Both the position numbers and the translations under genes were made by a program. DNA of 64,000 nucleotides from NCBI GenBank assembly GCA_930367205.1, contig OV884014.1, forward strand, positions 118,427,768 through 118,491,767, in the 5' to 3' direction. This stretch comes from Acanthosoma haemorrhoidale (Eukaryota > Arthropoda > Insecta > Hemiptera > Acanthosomatidae). The notes beneath the pieces are model-generated. The model was not told the origin of the DNA and searched no databases. It saw only the letters and a list, made by a program, of their open reading frames with translations. This document shows positions 37,001 through 52,200 of the stretch, piece after piece (positions within the stretch are counted from its first letter, which is position 1; each line of letters opens with the position of its first letter).

Positions 37001-38164
37001 AAAATGATGTCGAATATGATAATGTACTGTATCATTAGCACTCATTGTATCACGTGATACGATCGTATGATGAAAGTTACGAGTGACTATAACATCAAAT
37101 GATGTCGAATAGGATTGTATAGTATATCATTAGCACTTATTGTTTCACGTGATACGATCGTATGATTAAAGTTACGATTGGAGATACTAATAAATGATGT
37201 TGAATATAATAGTGCACCATATCATTAGCACTTATTGTATCATGTGATGCGATCGTATGATTAAAGATACAAGTGAATATAACATCAAATGATGTCGATT
37301 ATAATAGTGTACCGCATCATTGGCACTAATTATATCACGTGATACGATCGTATGATTGAAGTCACGAGTGAATATAACATCAAATGATGCTAAATATGAT
37401 TGTATAGTGTATCATTAGCACTCATTGTTTCACGTGATACGATCGTATGATTAAAGTTACAGGTGAATATAACATCAAATGATGTCGATTATAATAGTGT
37501 ACCGCATCATTGGCACTAATTATATCACGTGATACTATCGTATGATTGAAGTCACGAGTGAATATAACATCAAATGATGCTAAATATGATTGTATAGTGT
37601 ATCATTAGCACTCATTGTTTCACGTGATACGATCGTATGATTAAAGTTACGAGTAAATATAACATCAAATGATGTCGAATATGATAATGTACCGTATCAT
37701 TAGCACTTATATCATCACGTGATACGATCGTATGATGAAAGTTACGAGTGAATATAACATCAAATGATGTTGAATATGATTGTATAATGTATCATTAGCA
37801 CTCATTGTTTCACGTGATACGATCGTATGATTAAAGTTATGAGTGAAGATAACATCAAATGATGTTGAATATGATTGTATAATGTATCATTAGCACTCAT
37901 TGTATCACGAGATAAGATCGTATGATTGAAGTCACGAGTGAATATACTATAAAATGATGTCGATTATGATAGTGTACCACATCATTGGCACTCATTATAT
38001 CACGTGATACGATCGTATGATTGAAGTCACGAGTGAATATAATATCAAATGATGTCAATTATGATAGTGTTGCGTATCATAAGCACTCCTTGTTTCACGT
38101 GATACGATCGTATGATTAAAGTTACGATTGGAGATACTAATAAATGATGTTGAATATAATAGTG

Positions 38165-41100
38165 CACCATTATTGGCACTCATAGTATCACGTGATACGA
38201 TCGTATGATTGAAGTCACGAATGAATATAACATCAAATGATGTCGATTATGATAGTGTACCACATCATTGGCACTCATTATATCACGTGATACGATCGTA
38301 TAATGAAAGTTACGAGTGAATATAACATCAAATAATGCTAAATATGATTGTATAGTGTAGCATTGACACTCATTGTATCACGAGATACGATGGTATGATT
38401 GAAGTCACGAGTGAATATAACATCAAATAATGCTAAATATGATTGTATAGTGTAGCATTGACACTCATTGTATCACGAGATGCGATCGTATGATTAAAGT
38501 CACGAGTGAATATAACATCAAATGATGTCGATTATAATAGTGTACCGCATCATTGGCACTCATTATATCACGTGATACTATCGTATGATTGAAGTCACGA
38601 GTGAATATAACATCAAATGATGTCGATTATGATAGTGTACCGCATCATTAGCACACATTGTATCACGTGATACGATCGTATGATTAAAGTTACGAGTGAA
38701 GATAACATCAAATGATGTTGAATATGATTGTATAATGTATCATTAGCACTCATTGTTTCACGTGATACGATCGTATGATTAAAGTTACGAGTGAATACAA
38801 CATCAAAAGATGTCGATTATAATAGTGTACCGCATCATTGGCACTCATTATATCACGTGATACCATCGTATGATTGAAGTCACGAGTGAATATAACATCA
38901 AATAATGCTAAATATGATTGTATAGTGTAGCATTGACACTCATTGTATCACGAGATACGATCGTATGATTAAAGTCACGAGTGAATATAACATCAAATGA
39001 TGTTGAATATGATTGTATAATGTCTCATTAGCAGTCATTGTTTCACGTGATACGATCGTATGATTAAAGTTACGAGTGAATACACTATATAATGATGTCG
39101 ATTATGATAGTGTACCACATCATTGGCACTCATTATATCACGTGATACGATCGTATAATGAAAGTTACGAGTGAATATAACATCAAATGATGTTGAATAT
39201 GATTGTATAATGTATCATTAGCACTCATTGTTTCACGTGATACGATCGTATGATTGAAGTCACGAGTGAATATAACATCAAATAATGCTAAATATGATTG
39301 TATAGTGTAGCATTGACACTCATTGTATCACGAGATACGATGGTATGATTGAAGTCACGAGTGAATATAACATCAAATAATGCTAAATATGATTGTATAG
39401 TGTAGCATTGACACTCATTGTATCACGAGATACGATCGTATGATTAAAGTCACGAGTGAATATAACATCAAATGATGTCGATTATAATAGTGTACCGCAT
39501 CATTGGCACTCATTATATCACGTGATACTATCGTATGATTGAAGTCACGAGTGAATATAACATCAAATGATGTCGATTATGATAGTGTACCGCATCATTA
39601 GCACACATTGTATCACGTGATACGATCGTATGATTAAAGTTACGAGTGAAGATAACATCAAATGATGTCGATTATAATAGTGTACCGCATCATTGGCACT
39701 CATTATATCACGTGATACTATCGTATGATTGAAGTCACGAGTGAATATAACATAAAATAATGCTAAATATGATTGTATAGTGTAGCATTGACACTCATTG
39801 TATCACGAGATACGATGGTATGATTGAAGTCACGAGTGAATACAACATCAAAAGATGTCGATTATAATAGTGTACCGCATCATTGGCACTCATTGTATCA
39901 CGTGATACGATCGTATGATTAATGTTATGAGTGAAGATAACATCAAATGATGTTGAATATGATTGTATAATGTATCATTAGCACTCATTGTATCACGAGA
40001 TAAGATCGTATGATTGAAGTCACGAGTGAATATACTATAAAATGATGTCGATTATGATAGTGTACCACATCATTGGCACTCATTATATCACGTGATACGA
40101 TCGTATGATTGAAGTCACGAGTGAATATAATATCAAATGATGTCAATTATGATAGTGTTGCGTATCATAAGCACTCCTTGTTTCACGTGATACGATCGTA
40201 TGATTAAAGTTACGAGTGAATATAACATCAAATGATGTTGAATATGATTGTATAATGTATCATTAGCACTCATTGTTTCACGTGATACGATCGTATGATT
40301 AAAGTTATGAGTGAAGATAACATCAAATGATGTTGAATATGATTGTATAATGTATCATTAGCACTCATTGTATCACGAGATAAGATCGTATGATTGAAGT
40401 CACGAGTGAATATACTATAAAATGATGTCGATTATGATAGTGTACCACATCATTGGCACTCATTATATCACGTGATACGATCGTATGATTGAAGTCACGA
40501 GTGAATATAATATCAAATGATGTCAATTATGATAGTGTTGCGTATCATAAGCACTCCTTGTTTCACGTGATACGATCGTATGATTAAAGTTACGATTGGA
40601 GATACTAATAAATGATGTTGAATATAATAGTGCACCATTATTGGCACTCATAGTATCACGTGATACGATCGTATGATTGAAGTCACGAATGAATATAACA
40701 TCAAATGATGTCGATTATGATAGTGTACCACATCATTGGCACTCATTATATCACGTGATACGATCGTATAATGAAAGTTACGAGTGAATATAACATCAAA
40801 TGATGCTAAATATGATTGTATAGTGTAGCATTGACACTCATTGTATCACGAGATACGATGGTATGATTGAAGTCACGAGTGAATATAACATCAAATAATG
40901 CTAAATATGATTGTATAGTGTAGCATTGACACTCATTGTATCACGAGATGCGATCGTATGATTAAAGTCACGAGTGAATATAACATCAAATGATGTCGAT
41001 TATAATAGTGTACCGCATCATTGGCACTCATTATATCACGTGATACTATCGTATGATTGAAGTCACGAGTGAATATAACATCAAATGATGTCGATTATGA

Positions 41101-44100
41101 TAGTGTACCGCATCATTAGCACACATTGTATCACGTGATACGATCGTATGATTAAAGTTACGAGTGAAGATAACATCAAATGATGTTGAATATGATTGTA
41201 TAATGTATCATTAGCACTCATTGTTTCACGTGATACGATCGTATGATTAAAGTTACGAGTGAATACAACATCAAAAGATGTCGATTATAATAGTGTACCG
41301 CATCATTGGCACTCATTATATCACGTGATACCATCGTATGATTGAAGTCACGAGTGAATATAACATCAAATAATGCTAAATATGATTGTATAGTGTAGCA
41401 TTGACACTCATTGTATCACGAGATACGATCGTATGATTAAAGTCACGAGTGAATATAACATCAAATGATGTTGAATATGATTGTATAATGTCTCATTAGC
41501 AGTCATTGTTTCACGTGATACGATCGTATGATTAAAGTTACGAGTGAATACACTATATAATGATGTCGATTATGATAGTGTACCACATCATTGGCACTCA
41601 TTATATCACGTGATACGATCGTATAATGAAAGTTACGAGTGAATATAACATCAAATGATGTTGAATATGATTGTATAATGTATCATTAGCACTCATTGTT
41701 TCACGTGATACGATCGTATGATTGAAGTCACGAGTGAATATAACATCAAATAATGCTAAATATGATTGTATAGTGTAGCATTGACACTCATTGTATCACG
41801 AGATACGATGGTATGATTGAAGTCACGAGTGAATATAACATCAAATAATGCTAAATATGATTGTATAGTGTAGCATTGACACTCATTGTATCACGAGATA
41901 CGATCGTATGATTAAAGTCACGAGTGAATATAACATCAAATGATGTCGATTATAATAGTGTACCGCATCATTGGCACTCATTATATCACGTGATACTATC
42001 GTATGATTGAAGTCACGAGTGAATATAACATCAAATGATGTCGATTATGATAGTGTACCGCATCATTAGCACACATTGTATCACGTGATACGATCGTATG
42101 ATTAAAGTTACGAGTGAAGATAACATCAAATGATGTCGATTATAATAGTGTACCGCATCATTGGCACTCATTATATCACGTGATACTATCGTATGATTGA
42201 AGTCACGAGTGAATATAACATAAAATAATGCTAAATATGATTGTATAGTGTAGCATTGACACTCATTGTATCACGAGATACGATGGTATGATTGAAGTCA
42301 CGAGTGAATACAACATCAAAAGATGTCGATTATAATAGTGTACCGCATCATTGGCACTCATTGTATCACGTGATACGATCGTATGATTAATGTTATGAGT
42401 GAAGATAACATCAAATGATGTTGAATATGATTGTATAATGTATCATTAGCACTCATTGTATCACGAGATAAGATCGTATGATTGAAGTCACGAGTGAATA
42501 TACTATAAAATGATGTCGATTATGATAGTGTACCACATCATTGGCACTCATTATATCACGTGATACGATCGTATGATTGAAGTCACGAGTGAATATAATA
42601 TCAAATGATGTCAATTATGATAGTGTTGCGTATCATAAGCACTGCTTGTTTCACGTGATACGATCGTATGATTAAAGTTACGATTGGAGATACTAATAAA
42701 TGATGTTGAATATAATAGTGCACCATATCATTGGCACTCATAGTATCACGTGATACGATCGTATGATTGAAGTCACGAATGAATATAACATCAAATGATG
42801 TCGATTATGATAGTGTACCACATCATTGGCACTCATTATATCACGTGATACGATCGTATAATGAAAGTTACGAGTGAATATAACATCAAATGATGCTAAA
42901 TATGATTGTATAGTGTAGCATTGACACTCATTGTATCACGAGATACGATGGTATGATTGAAGTCACGAGTGAATATAACATCAAATAATGCTAAATATGA
43001 TTGTATAGTGTAGCATTGACACTCATTGTATCACGAGATGCGATCGTATGATTAAAGTCACGAGTGAATATAACATCAAATGATGTCGATTATAATAGTG
43101 TACCGCATCATTGGCACTCATTATATCACGTGATACTATCGTATGATTGAAGTCACGAGTGAATATAACATCAAATGATGTCGATTATGATAGTGTACCG
43201 CATCATTAGCACACATTGTATCACGTGATACGATCGTATGATTAAAGTTACGAGTGAAGATAACATCAAATGATGTTGAATATGATTGTATAATGTATCA
43301 TTAGCACTCATTGTTTCACGTGATACGATCGTATGATTAAAGTTACGAGTGAATACAACATCAAAAGATGTCGATTATAATAGTGTACCGCATCATTGGC
43401 ACTCATTATATCACGTGATACCATCGTATGATTGAAGTCACGAGTGAATATAACATCAAATAATACTAAATATGATTGTATAGTGTAGCATTGACACTCA
43501 TTGTATCACGAGATACGATCGTATTATTAAAGTCACGAGTGAATATAACATCAAATGATGTTGAATATGATTGTATAATGTCTCATTAGCAGTCATTGTT
43601 TCACGTGATACGATCGTATGATTAAAGTTACGAGTGAATACACTATATAATAATGTCGATTATGATAGTGTACCACATCATTGGCACTCATTATATCACG
43701 TGATACGATCGTATAATGAAAGTTACGAGTGAATATAACATCAAATGATGTTGAATATGATTGTATAATGTATCATTAGCACTCATTGTTTCACGTGATA
43801 CGATCGTATGATTGAAGTCACGAGTGAATATAACATCAAATAATGCTAAATATGATTGTATAGTGTAGCATTGACACTCATTGTATCACGAGATACGATG
43901 GTATGATTGAAGTCACGAGTGAATATAACATCAAATAATGCTAAATATGATTGTATAGTGTAGCATTGACACTCATTGTATCACGAGATACGATCGTATG
44001 ATTAAAGTCACGAGTGAATATAACATCAAATGATGTCGATTATAATAGTGTACCGCATCATTGGCACTCATTATATCACGTGATACTATCGTATGATTGA

Positions 44101-44810
44101 AGTCACGAGTGAATATAACATCAAATGATGTCGATTATGATAGTGTACCGCATCATTAGCACACATTGTATCACGTGATACGATCGTATGATTAAAGTTA
44201 CGAGTGAAGATAACATCAAATGATGTCGATTATAATAGTGTACCGCATCATTGGCACTCATTATATCACGTGATACTATCGTATGATTGAAGTCACGAGT
44301 GAATATAACATAAAATAATGCTAAATATGATTGTATAGTGTAGCATTGACACTCATTGTATCACGAGATACGATGGTATGATTGAAGTCACGAGTGAATA
44401 CAACATCAAAAGATGTCGATTATAATAGTGTACCGCATCATTGGCACTCATTGTATCACGTGATACGATCGTATGATTAATGTTATGAGTGAAGATAACA
44501 TCAAATGATGTTGAATATGATTGTATAATGTATCATTAGCACTCATTGTATCACGAGATAAGATCGTATGATTGAAGTCACGAGTGAATATACTATAAAA
44601 TGATGTCGATTATGATAGTGTACCACATCATTGGCACTCATTATATCACGTGATACGATCGTATGATTGAAGTCACGAGTGAATATAATATCAAATGATG
44701 TCAATTATGATAGTGTTGCGTATCATAAGCACTGCTTGTTTCACGTGATACGATCGTATGATTAAAGTTACGATTGGAGATACTAATAAATGATGTTGAA
44801 TATAATAGTG
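38165..44810. repeat. 22-monomer (2090-bp) higher-order repeat inside A15
   Basis: Three successive copies, marked by GCACCAT...TTGGCACTCATAG at 38165, 40633, 42721 and again at 44811. Copies 2 and 3 are 2088 and 2090 bp (22 monomers; copy 2 has the 2-bp deletion). Copy 1 is 2468 bp, 26 monomers minus 2 bp, so it differs by a four-monomer block. A second marker, ATTAATGTTATGAGTG, occurs at about 39.92, 42.39 and 44.48 kb with the same spacings. Copy 3 has private changes TAATACTAAATATG (near 43461), CGTATTATTAAAG (near 43522) and TATAATAATGTCG (near 43648). Confidence 0.92.
39921..40680. repeat. Four-monomer (380-bp) tandem duplication
   Basis: The segment from GTTATGAGTGAAGATAAC through CACGAGATAAGATCG, CTATAAAATGATG and TTGCGTATCATAAGCACTCC appears at 39921-40300 and again from 40301, exactly 380 bp (4 x 95) apart. 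This step explains the 26-monomer length of the first copy of the higher-order repeat. Confidence 0.85.
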
Positions 44811-45140
44811 CACCATATCATTGGCACTCATAGTATCACGTGATACGATCGTATGATTGAAGTCACGAATGAATATAACATCAAATGATGTCGATTATGA
44901 TAGTGTACCGCATCATTAGCACACATTGTATCACGTGATACGATCGTATGATTAAAGTTACGAGTGAAGATAACATCAAATGATGTTGAATATGATTGTA
45001 TAATGTATCATTAGCACTCATTGTTTCACGTGATACGATCGTATGATTAAAGTTACGAGTGAATACAACATCAAAAGATGTCGATTATGATAGTGTACCG
45101 CATCATTGGCACTCATTATATCACGTGATACGATCGTATG

Positions 45141-46280
45141 ATGAAAGTTACGAGTGAATATAACATCAAATGATGTCGAATAGGATTGTATAATGTATCA
45201 TTAGCACTCATTGTTTCACGTTATACGATCGTATGATTAAAGTTACGATTGGAGATACTAATAAATGATGTTGAATATAATAGTGCACTATATCATTAGC
45301 ACTTATTGTATCATGTGATGCGATCGTATGATTAAAGTTACAAGTGAATATAACATCAAATGATGTCGATTATAATAGTGTACCGCATCATTGGCACTCA
45401 TTATATCACGTGATACTATCGTATGATTGAAGTCACGAGTGAATATAACATCAAATAATGCTAAATATGATTGTATAGTGTAGCATTGACACTCATTGTA
45501 TCACGAGATACGATCGTATGATTAAATTCACGAGTGAATATAACATCAAATGATGTTGAATATGATTGTATAATGTCTCATTAGCAGTCATTGTTTCACG
45601 TGATACGATCGTATGATTAAAGTTACGAGTGAATATACTATATAATGATGTCGATTATGATAGTGTACCACATCATTGGCACTCATTATATCACGTGATA
45701 CGATCTTATAATGAAAGTTACGAGTGAATATAACATCAAATGATGTCGATTATAATAGTGTACCGCATCATTGGCACTCATTATATCACGTGATACGATC
45801 GTATGATGAAAGTTACGAGTGAATATAACATCAAATGATGTCGAATGGGATTGTATAATGTATCATTAGCACTCATTGTTTCACGTTATACGATCGTATG
45901 ATTAAAGTTACGATTGGAGATACTAATAAATGATGTTGAATATAATAGTGCACTATATCATTAGCACTTATTGTATCATGTGATGCGATCGTATGATTAA
46001 AGTTACAAGTGAATATAACATCAAATAATGCTAAATATGATTGTATAGTGTAGCATTGACACTCATTGTATCACGAGATACGATCGTATGATTCAATTCA
46101 CGAGTGAATATAACATCAAATGATGTTGAATATGATTGTATAATGTCTCATTAGCAGTCATTGTTTCACGTGATACGATCGTATGATTAAAGTTACGAGT
46201 GAATATACTATATAATGATGTCGATTATGATAGTGTACCACATCATTGGCACTCATTATATCACGTGATACGATCTTATA
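45141..46280. repeat. Seven-monomer (665-bp) near-duplication
   Basis: Two stretches 665 bp (7 x 95) apart share private markers: CACGTTATACGATCG (45216 and 45881), GTGCACTATATCATTAG (near 45283 and 45948) and GATCTTATAATG (near 45705 and 46270). The second copy has GAATGGGATTG where the first has GAATAGGATTG. It also skips two monomers present in the first copy before the AATGCTAAATATG unit. Confidence 0.8.
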
Positions 46281-47815
46281 ATGAAAGTTACGAGTGAATA
46301 TAACATCAAATGATGTCGATTATAATAGTGTACCGCATCATTGGCACTCATTATATCACGTGATACTATCGTATGATTGAAGTCACGAGTGAATATAACA
46401 TAAAATAATGCTAAATATGATTGTATAGTGTAGCATTGACACTCATTGTATCACGAGATACGATGGTATGATTGAAGTCACGAGTGAATATAACATCAAA
46501 TAATGCTAAATATGATTGTATAGTGTAGCATTGACACTCATTGTATCACGAGATACGATCGTATGATTAAAGTCACGAGTGAATATACTATAAAATGATG
46601 TATATTATGATAGTGTACCACATCATTGGCACTCATTATATCACGTGATACGATCGTATGATTGAAGTCACGAGTGAATATAATATCAAATGATGTCAAT
46701 TATGATAGTGTTGCGTATCATAAGCACTCACTGTATCACGTGATACGATCGTATGATGAAAGTTACGAGTGAATATAACATCAAATGATGTCGAATAGGA
46801 TTGTATAATGTATCATTAGCACTTATTGTTTCACGTGATACGATCGTATGATTAAAGTTACGATTGAATATAACATCAAATGATGTCGATTATAATAGTG
46901 TACCGCATCATTGGCACTCATTATATCACGTGATGCTATCGTATGATTGAAGTCACGAGTGAATATAACATCAAATAATGCTAAATATGATCGTATAGTG
47001 TAGCATTGACACTCATTATATCACGAGATACGATCGTATGATTGAAGTAACGAGTGAATATAACATCAAATGATGTTGAATATGATTGTATAATGTATCA
47101 TTAGCACTCATTGTTTCACGTGATACGATCGTATAATCAATGTTACGAGTGAATATACTATATAATGATGTCGATTATGATAGTGTACCACATCATTGGC
47201 ACTCATTATATCACGTGATACGATCGTATAATGAAAGTTACGAGTGAATATAACATCAAATGATGTCGATTATAATAGTGTACCGCATCATTGGCACTCA
47301 TTATATCACGTGATACTATCGTATGATTGAAGTCACGAGTGAATATAACATAAAATAATGCTAAATATGATTGTATAGTGTAGCATTGACACTCATTGTA
47401 TCACGTGATACGATCGTATGATGAAAGTTACGATTGAAGTTACTAATAAATGATGTTGAATATAATAGTGCACCATATCATTAGCACTTATTGTATCATG
47501 TGATGCGATCGTATGATTAAAGTTACAAGTGAATATAACATCAAATGATGTCGATTATAATAGTGTACCGCATCGTTGGCACTCATTATATCACGTGATG
47601 CTATCGTATGATTGAAGTCACGAGTGAATATAACATCAAATAATGCTAAATATGATCGTATAATGTATCATTAGCACTCATTGTTTCACGTGATACGATC
47701 GTATGATTAAAGTTACGAGTGAATATACTATTAAATGATGTCGATTATGATAGTGTAACGCATCATTGGCACTAATTGTATCACGTGATACGATCGTATG
47801 ATCAAAGCTACGAGT

Positions 47816-49213
47816 TAACATAATAGGGCAGGAATTATTGTACCAGCTATGAAATACGCATTTTTGTCAAATTCTACTTTTTGACGATATTTTTCTTGTT
47901 TTGGTATGAGGAAATCATAATGGTTCAGGAGCTAACGTACCAGCTATAAAATACTCTTATATGTAAAAATTTAACTTTTTGATGACATTTTCCTTGTTTT
48001 GGTATCAGGAGAACATAATAAGGCAGGAGCTAACGTACTAGCTGAGAAATACGCATTTTTGTAAAAATTTGAGTTTTCGACGATATTTTCCTTGTTTTCG
48101 TATCAGGAGAACATAATGGGGCAGGAGCTGACGTACTAGCTATGAAATACGCATTTTTTAAAAATTCGACTTTTTGACGATATTTTCCTGGTTTTCGTAT
48201 CAGGAGAACATAATAGGGCAGGAGCTAACGTACCAGCTATGAAATACGCAATTTTTGTAAAAATTTGAGTTTTCGACGATATTTTCCTTGTTTTGGTATC
48301 AGGAGAACATAATGGGGCAGGAGCTAACGTACTAGCTATGAAATACGCATTTTTGTAAAAATTTGAGTTTTTGACGATATTTTCCTTGATTTCGTATCAG
48401 GAGAACATAAAAGAGCAGGAGCTAACGTTCCAGCTACAAAAAACGCATTTTTGTAAAAATTTGAATTTTAGACGATATTTTCCTTGTTTTAGTATCAGGA
48501 GAACATAATGGGGCAGGAGCTAACGTACCAGCTATGAAATACGCATTTTTGTAAAAATTTGAGTTTTTGACGATATTTTCCTTGATTTCGTATCAGGAGA
48601 ACATGAAAGAGCAGGAGCTAACGTTCCAGCTACAAAAAACGCATTTTTGTAAAAATTTGAATTTTAGACGATATTTTCTTTGTTTTGGTATCAGGAGAAC
48701 ATAATGGGACAGGAGCTAACGTACCAGCTATGAGATACCTATTTTTTTAAAATTTGACTTTTTGACGATATTTTCCTGGTTTTCGTATCAGGAGAACATA
48801 ATGGGGCAGGAGCTAACGTACTAGCTATGAAATACGCATTTTTGAAAAATAAAACTTTTTGACGATATTTTTCTCTTTTTCGTATCAGGAGAACATAATA
48901 GGGCAGGAGCTAACGTACCAGCTATGAAATACGCATTTTTGTAAAAATTTGACTTTTGGACGATATTTTCTTTGTTTTGGTATCAGGAGAACATAATGGG
49001 ACAGGAGCTAACGTACTAGCTCTAAATACGCATTTTTGTGAAAATTCGACTTTTTGACGTCATTTTTCTTGTTTTGGTATCAGGAGAACATAATGGGGCA
49101 GGTGCTAACGTACAAGTTATGAAATACGCATTTTTGTAAAAATTCAACTTTTTAAAAATGTTTTCTTTGTTTTGGTATCAGGAGAACATAAAGGGGCAAG
49201 AGCTAACGTACAA
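47816..49213. repeat. Satellite B block B16, 14 monomers plus partial
   Basis: 1398 bp, two monomers longer than B2. After monomer 3 come two units not found in the core: one with GCTGACGTACTAGCT and CATTTTTTAAAAATTCGAC, and one with GAAATACGCAATTTTTG. Monomers 4-12 follow in the usual order. Private bases: TTTTTGTCAAATTC near 47865, ATAATGGTTCAGG near 47920, AACATGAAAGAGC near 48602 and GAAAAATAAAAC near 48845. Confidence 0.94.
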
Positions 49214-52200
49214 GATCATACGATCGTATGATCAAAGTTACGAGTGAATATGACATCAAATAATGTCAAATATGATAGTGTGCCGTATCATTTGCACTTA
49301 TTGTATCACGTGATACAATCGTATGATTGAAGTTACAGTGAATATACTATTAAATAATGTCGATGCTGACAGTGTACTGTATCATTGGCACTCATTGTAT
49401 CACGTGATACGATCGTATGATTGAAGTCATGAATGAATATAACATCAAATGATGTCGATTATGATAGTGTGCCACATCATTAGCACACATTGTATCACAT
49501 GATACGATTGTATGATTGAAGTTACGAGTGAATATAACATCAAATGATTTCGAATATGATAATGAACCGCATCATTGGCAATCATTATATCACGTGATAC
49601 CATCATATGATTGAAGTCACGAGTGAATATAACATCAAATGATGTTGGATATGATTGTATAATGTATCATTAGCACTCATTGTTTCACGTGATACGATCG
49701 TATGATTAAAGTTACAGGTGAATATAATATCAATTGATGTCGTATATGATAGCGCACCATATTATTAGCACTTATTGTATCATGTGATGTGATCGTATGA
49801 TTGAAGTCACGAGTGAATATAACATCAAATAATGCTAAATATGATTGTATAGTGTAGCATTGACACTCATTGTATCACGAGATACGATCGTATGATTGAA
49901 GTCACGAGTGAATATACTATAAAATGATGTCGATTATGATAGTGTACCACATCATTGGCACTCATTATATCACGTGATACGATCGTATGATTAAAGTTAC
50001 GATTGGAGATACTAATAAATGATGTTGAATATAATAGTGCACCATATCATTAGCACTTATTGTATCATGTGATGCGATCGTATGATTAAAGTTAAAAGTG
50101 AATATAACATCAAATGATGTCGATTATAATAGTGTACCGCATCATTGGCACTCATTATATCAGGTGATGCTATCGTATGATTAAAGTCACGAGTGAATAT
50201 AACATCAAATAATGCTAAATATGATTGTATAGTGTAGCATTGACACTCATTGTATCACGAGATACGATCGTATGATTGAAGTCACGAGTGAATATACTAT
50301 AAAATGATGTCGATTATGATAGTGTACCACATCATTGGCACTCATAATATCACGTGATACGATCGTATGATTGAAGTCACGAGTGAATATAATATCAAAT
50401 GATGTCAATTATGATAGTGTTGCGTATTATAAGCACTCATTGTTTCACGTGATACGATCGTATGATTAAAGTTACGATTGGAGATACTAATAAATGATGT
50501 TGAATATAATAGTGCACCATATCATTAGCACTTATTGTATCATGTGATGCGATCGTATGATTAAAGTTACAAGTGAATATAACATCAAATGATGTCGATT
50601 ATAATAGTGTACCGCATCATTGGCACTCCTTATATCACGTGATACTATCGTATGATTGAAGTCACGAGTGAATATAACATCAAATAATGCTAAATATGAT
50701 TGTATAGTGTAGCATTGACACTCATTGTAGCACGAGATACGATCGTATGATTGAAGTCACGAGTGAATATAACATCAAATGATGTTGAATATGATTGTAT
50801 GATGTATCATTAGCACTCATTGTTTCACGTGATACGATCGTATGATTAAAGTTACAGGTGAATATAACATCAAATGATGTCGATTATGATAGTGTACCGC
50901 ATCATTGGCACTCATTATATCACGTGATACTATCGTATGATTGAAGTCACGAGTGAATATAAAATCAAATGATGCTAAATATGATTGTATAGTGTATCAT
51001 TAGCACTCATTGTTTCACGTGATACGATCGTAAGATTAAAGTTACGAGTAAATATAACATCAAATGATGTCGAATATGATAATGTACTGTATCATTAGCA
51101 CTCATTGTATCACGTGACACGATCGTATGATGAAAGTTACGAGTGAATATAACATCAAATGATGTCGATTATGATAGTGTACCTTATCATTGGCACTCAT
51201 TATATCACGTGATACGATCGTATAATGAAAGTTACGAGTGAATATACTATTAAATAATGTCGATTATGATAGTGTACCGCATCATTGGCACTCATTATAT
51301 CACGTGATACGATCGTATGATTGAAGTCACGAGTGAATATAACATCAAATGATGTCAATTATGATAGTGTTCCGTATCATAAGCACTCATTGTATCACGT
51401 GATACGATCGTATGATGAAAGTTACAAGTAAATATACTATTAAATGATGTCGATTATGACAGTGTACCGTACCATTGGCACTCATAGTATCACGTGATAC
51501 GATCGTATGATTGAAGTCACGAATGAATATAACATCAAATGATGTCGATTATGATAGTGTACCGCATCATTAGCACACATTGTATCACGTGATACGATCG
51601 TATGATTAAAGTTACGAGTGAAGATAACATCAAATGATGTTGAAAATGATTGTATAATGTATCATTAGCACTCATTGTTTCACGTGATACGATCGTATGA
51701 TTAAAGTTACAGGTGAATATAACATCAAACGATGTCGATTATGATAGTGTACCGCATCATAGGCACTCAATATATCACGTGATACGATCGTATGATTGAA
51801 GTCACGAGTGAATATAACATCAAATAATGTTGAATATGATTGTATAATGTATCATTAGCACTCATTGTTTCACGTGATACGATCGTATGATTAAAGTTAC
51901 AGGTGAATATAACATCAAATGATGTCGATTATGATAGTGTACCGCATCATTGGCACTCATTATATCACGTGATACTATCGTATGATTGAAGTCACGAGTG
52001 AATATAACATCAAATGATGCTAAATATGATTGTATAGTGTATCATTAGCACCCATTGTTTCACGTGATACGATCGTATGATTAAAGTTACAGGTGAATAT
52101 AACATCAAATGATGTCGATTATGATAGTGTACCGCATCATTGGCACTAATTATATCACGTGATACGATCGTATGATTGAAGTCACGAGTGAATATAACAT

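Larger units (their letters stand above)
34014..47815. repeat. Satellite A block A15, 145 monomers, longest array
   Basis: 13,802 bp without B sequence: 145 x 95 + 32 minus five bases. The five are one base in AACATGAATAATGC near 34434, two in CACCATTATTGG near 38165 and two at 40633, so the phase is unbroken. It begins with a mix of both lineages (TATACTGTTAAATGATG, then TTTCGAATATG/GATACCATCATATG). It then contains repeated 2- to 7-monomer shuffles and, from about 37.8 kb, a long higher-order repeat listed separately. The last monomer ends GATCAAAGCTACGAGT like the core blocks. Confidence 0.95.
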
